Part shown: positions 7,533 to 8,071 of the stretch, piece after piece
Position numbering within the stretch: position 1 is the stretch's first letter
Layout of the letters: every line of letters begins with the position of its first letter
Source: Planctomycetota bacterium
GTDB lineage: Bacteria; Planctomycetota; Phycisphaerae; UBA1845
Reading direction: 5' to 3'
NCBI GenBank assembly: GCA_022563055.1
Contig: JADFOB010000049.1
Coordinates: 1 to 8,071, forward strand
Length of the DNA: 8,071 bases
The notes under the pieces: generated by a model
Told to the model about the DNA's origin: nothing
What the model saw: the letters and a program-made list of their open reading frames with translations, nothing else
Database searches by the model: none
Translations under genes and position numbers: made by a program

Positions 7533-7561
7533 ATTATAGACGCACCGTGTGCTGCGTCCAA
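7533..7561 (-). promoter_or_regulatory. Sigma-70-like promoter for the aminotransferase-UXS-metH operon
   Basis: On the minus strand a perfect TATAAT -10 box (7538-7533) is preceded at exactly 17 bp by TTGGAC (7561-7556), a 3-of-6 match to the -35 consensus TTGACA. Transcription would begin near 7526 and leave a leader of about 128 nt before the aminotransferase ATG. The site lies in the 244-bp gap between the FHA gene's stop and the operon, where a promoter is expected. Nothing else coding is convincing in that gap. Confidence 0.55.
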
Positions 7562-7642
7562 GACGACCGGGGGTACGCCGGGTCAGAGCCGCCGGCGCTA
7601 GACTGCGGACCCTCCGGTATCACAATGCCCTGCAAGGCCGCC

Positions 7643-8071
7643 TCAGCTTCCTTGTTTGCGGGCCGTCTTCTGGGCCTTCTCGGCGATCGTCCAACGCCGA
7701 GCTCCCTCCACAGTCCCGATGTCGACGTGATCATCGCGATCACCCGGTGACGCCACATCCGGGGGCGCCACGATCTCCGGCGTTCCGGCTGACTTGCCAT
7801 CCGTCGATGCGGTCCGACCCACGGCGGACCCGACGACGCGTATGCGGAATTGTGACTCGCCGATCGTGACCATGTCCTCGTCCTTGAGAACGCGGAAAGC
7901 GATGGGCTCGTCGTTGACCAGCGTCTGATGTGTACTGATGAGATCAACGAGGGCGGGATGGCCATGGTATGTCACGAGGAGCGCATGGACCCTTGACACG
8001 CGTTTCTCCGATAGCGAGATGTCACACCCTTTTCGCCGACCGATGATGCAGAATTCGCGGTTGGGTTGAAG
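7643..8071 (-). CDS. FHA-domain protein, 5'-truncated by the window edge
   Basis: The frame is open to the right edge, so the visible 142 residues are the C-terminal part. Residues 1-80 form most of a forkhead-associated domain, a module that binds phosphothreonine peptides: NREFCIIGRRKGCDISLSE (4-22), VSRVHALLV (25-33), VDLISTHQTLVND (42-54), LKDEDMVTIGESQFRIRV (62-79). R12, S26, R27, H29 and N53 are in the expected conserved positions. The usual STNGT is altered to STHQT (46-50). A GTG at 7999 could be read as a start but would cut off the GR..CDI strands, so it is internal. Residues 81-142 are polar, Pro/Gly/Asp-rich then Lys/Arg-rich, probably disordered. In other bacteria FHA proteins partner with Ser/Thr kinases. 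The gene ends 81 bp before the downstream operon's -35 box, so it is probably a separate unit. Confidence 0.9.
   Translation of the reverse strand, partial: LQPNREFCIIGRRKGCDISLSEKRVSRVHALLVTYHGHPALVDLISTHQTLVNDEPIAFRVLKDEDMVTIGESQFRIRVVGSAVGRTASTDGKSAGTPEIVAPPDVASPGDRDDHVDIGTVEGARRWTIAEKAQKTARKQGS

Noticed and set aside
6998..7750. Plus-strand frame of about 250 codons spanning the aminotransferase start, the promoter region and the FHA tail
   Set aside because: It covers parts of two real minus-strand genes and the intergenic gap, with no motif support and composition typical of antisense translation.

Overview
The window is GC-rich bacterial DNA. A Ser/Thr-kinase-style TPR protein and an FHA phosphopeptide-binding protein lie beside core metabolism and nucleotide-sugar genes, and there is a GC-rich inverted and tandem repeat tract between convergent genes. 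Together these suggest a Planctomycetota-like bacterium. That assignment is inference from gene style; no marker gene is present to prove it.

Layout, left to right. Positions 2-1543 (+): the 3' part of a long TPR-repeat protein whose reading frame is still open at the left edge. Positions 1544-1752: a convergent intergenic spacer holding a short perfect palindrome, a 28-bp imperfect inverted repeat with hairpins nested in its arms, and five tandem 17-bp units. Positions 7398 down to 1753 (-): three closely spaced genes, namely a DegT/DnrJ/EryC1-family sugar aminotransferase, a UDP-glucuronate decarboxylase (UDP-xylose synthase) and a full-length cobalamin-dependent methionine synthase (metH). 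The gaps between them are 13 and 41 bp, and each gene has its own Shine-Dalgarno sequence, so they look like one operon. A sigma-70-like promoter (TTGGAC, 17 bp, TATAAT) lies about 135 bp upstream of the first gene. Its leader can form a bulged hairpin. Positions 7643-8071 (-): the C-terminal part of an FHA-domain protein that enters from the right edge.

How the genes may work together. The aminotransferase and the decarboxylase both act on nucleotide-activated sugars, so they probably supply an amino sugar and a pentose for a surface glycan. No glycosyltransferase or transporter is visible here. MetH makes methionine from homocysteine and methyl-tetrahydrofolate and has no obvious chemical link to the sugar genes. 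The TPR and FHA proteins flank the operon and would fit phospho-Ser/Thr signalling, but only parts of each are in view.

I do not see a clear new defence or mobile system. The least explained pieces are the structured repeat tract at 1586-1742, the sugar/metH operon with its structured leader, and a small in-frame tandem duplication at the aminotransferase C-terminus.
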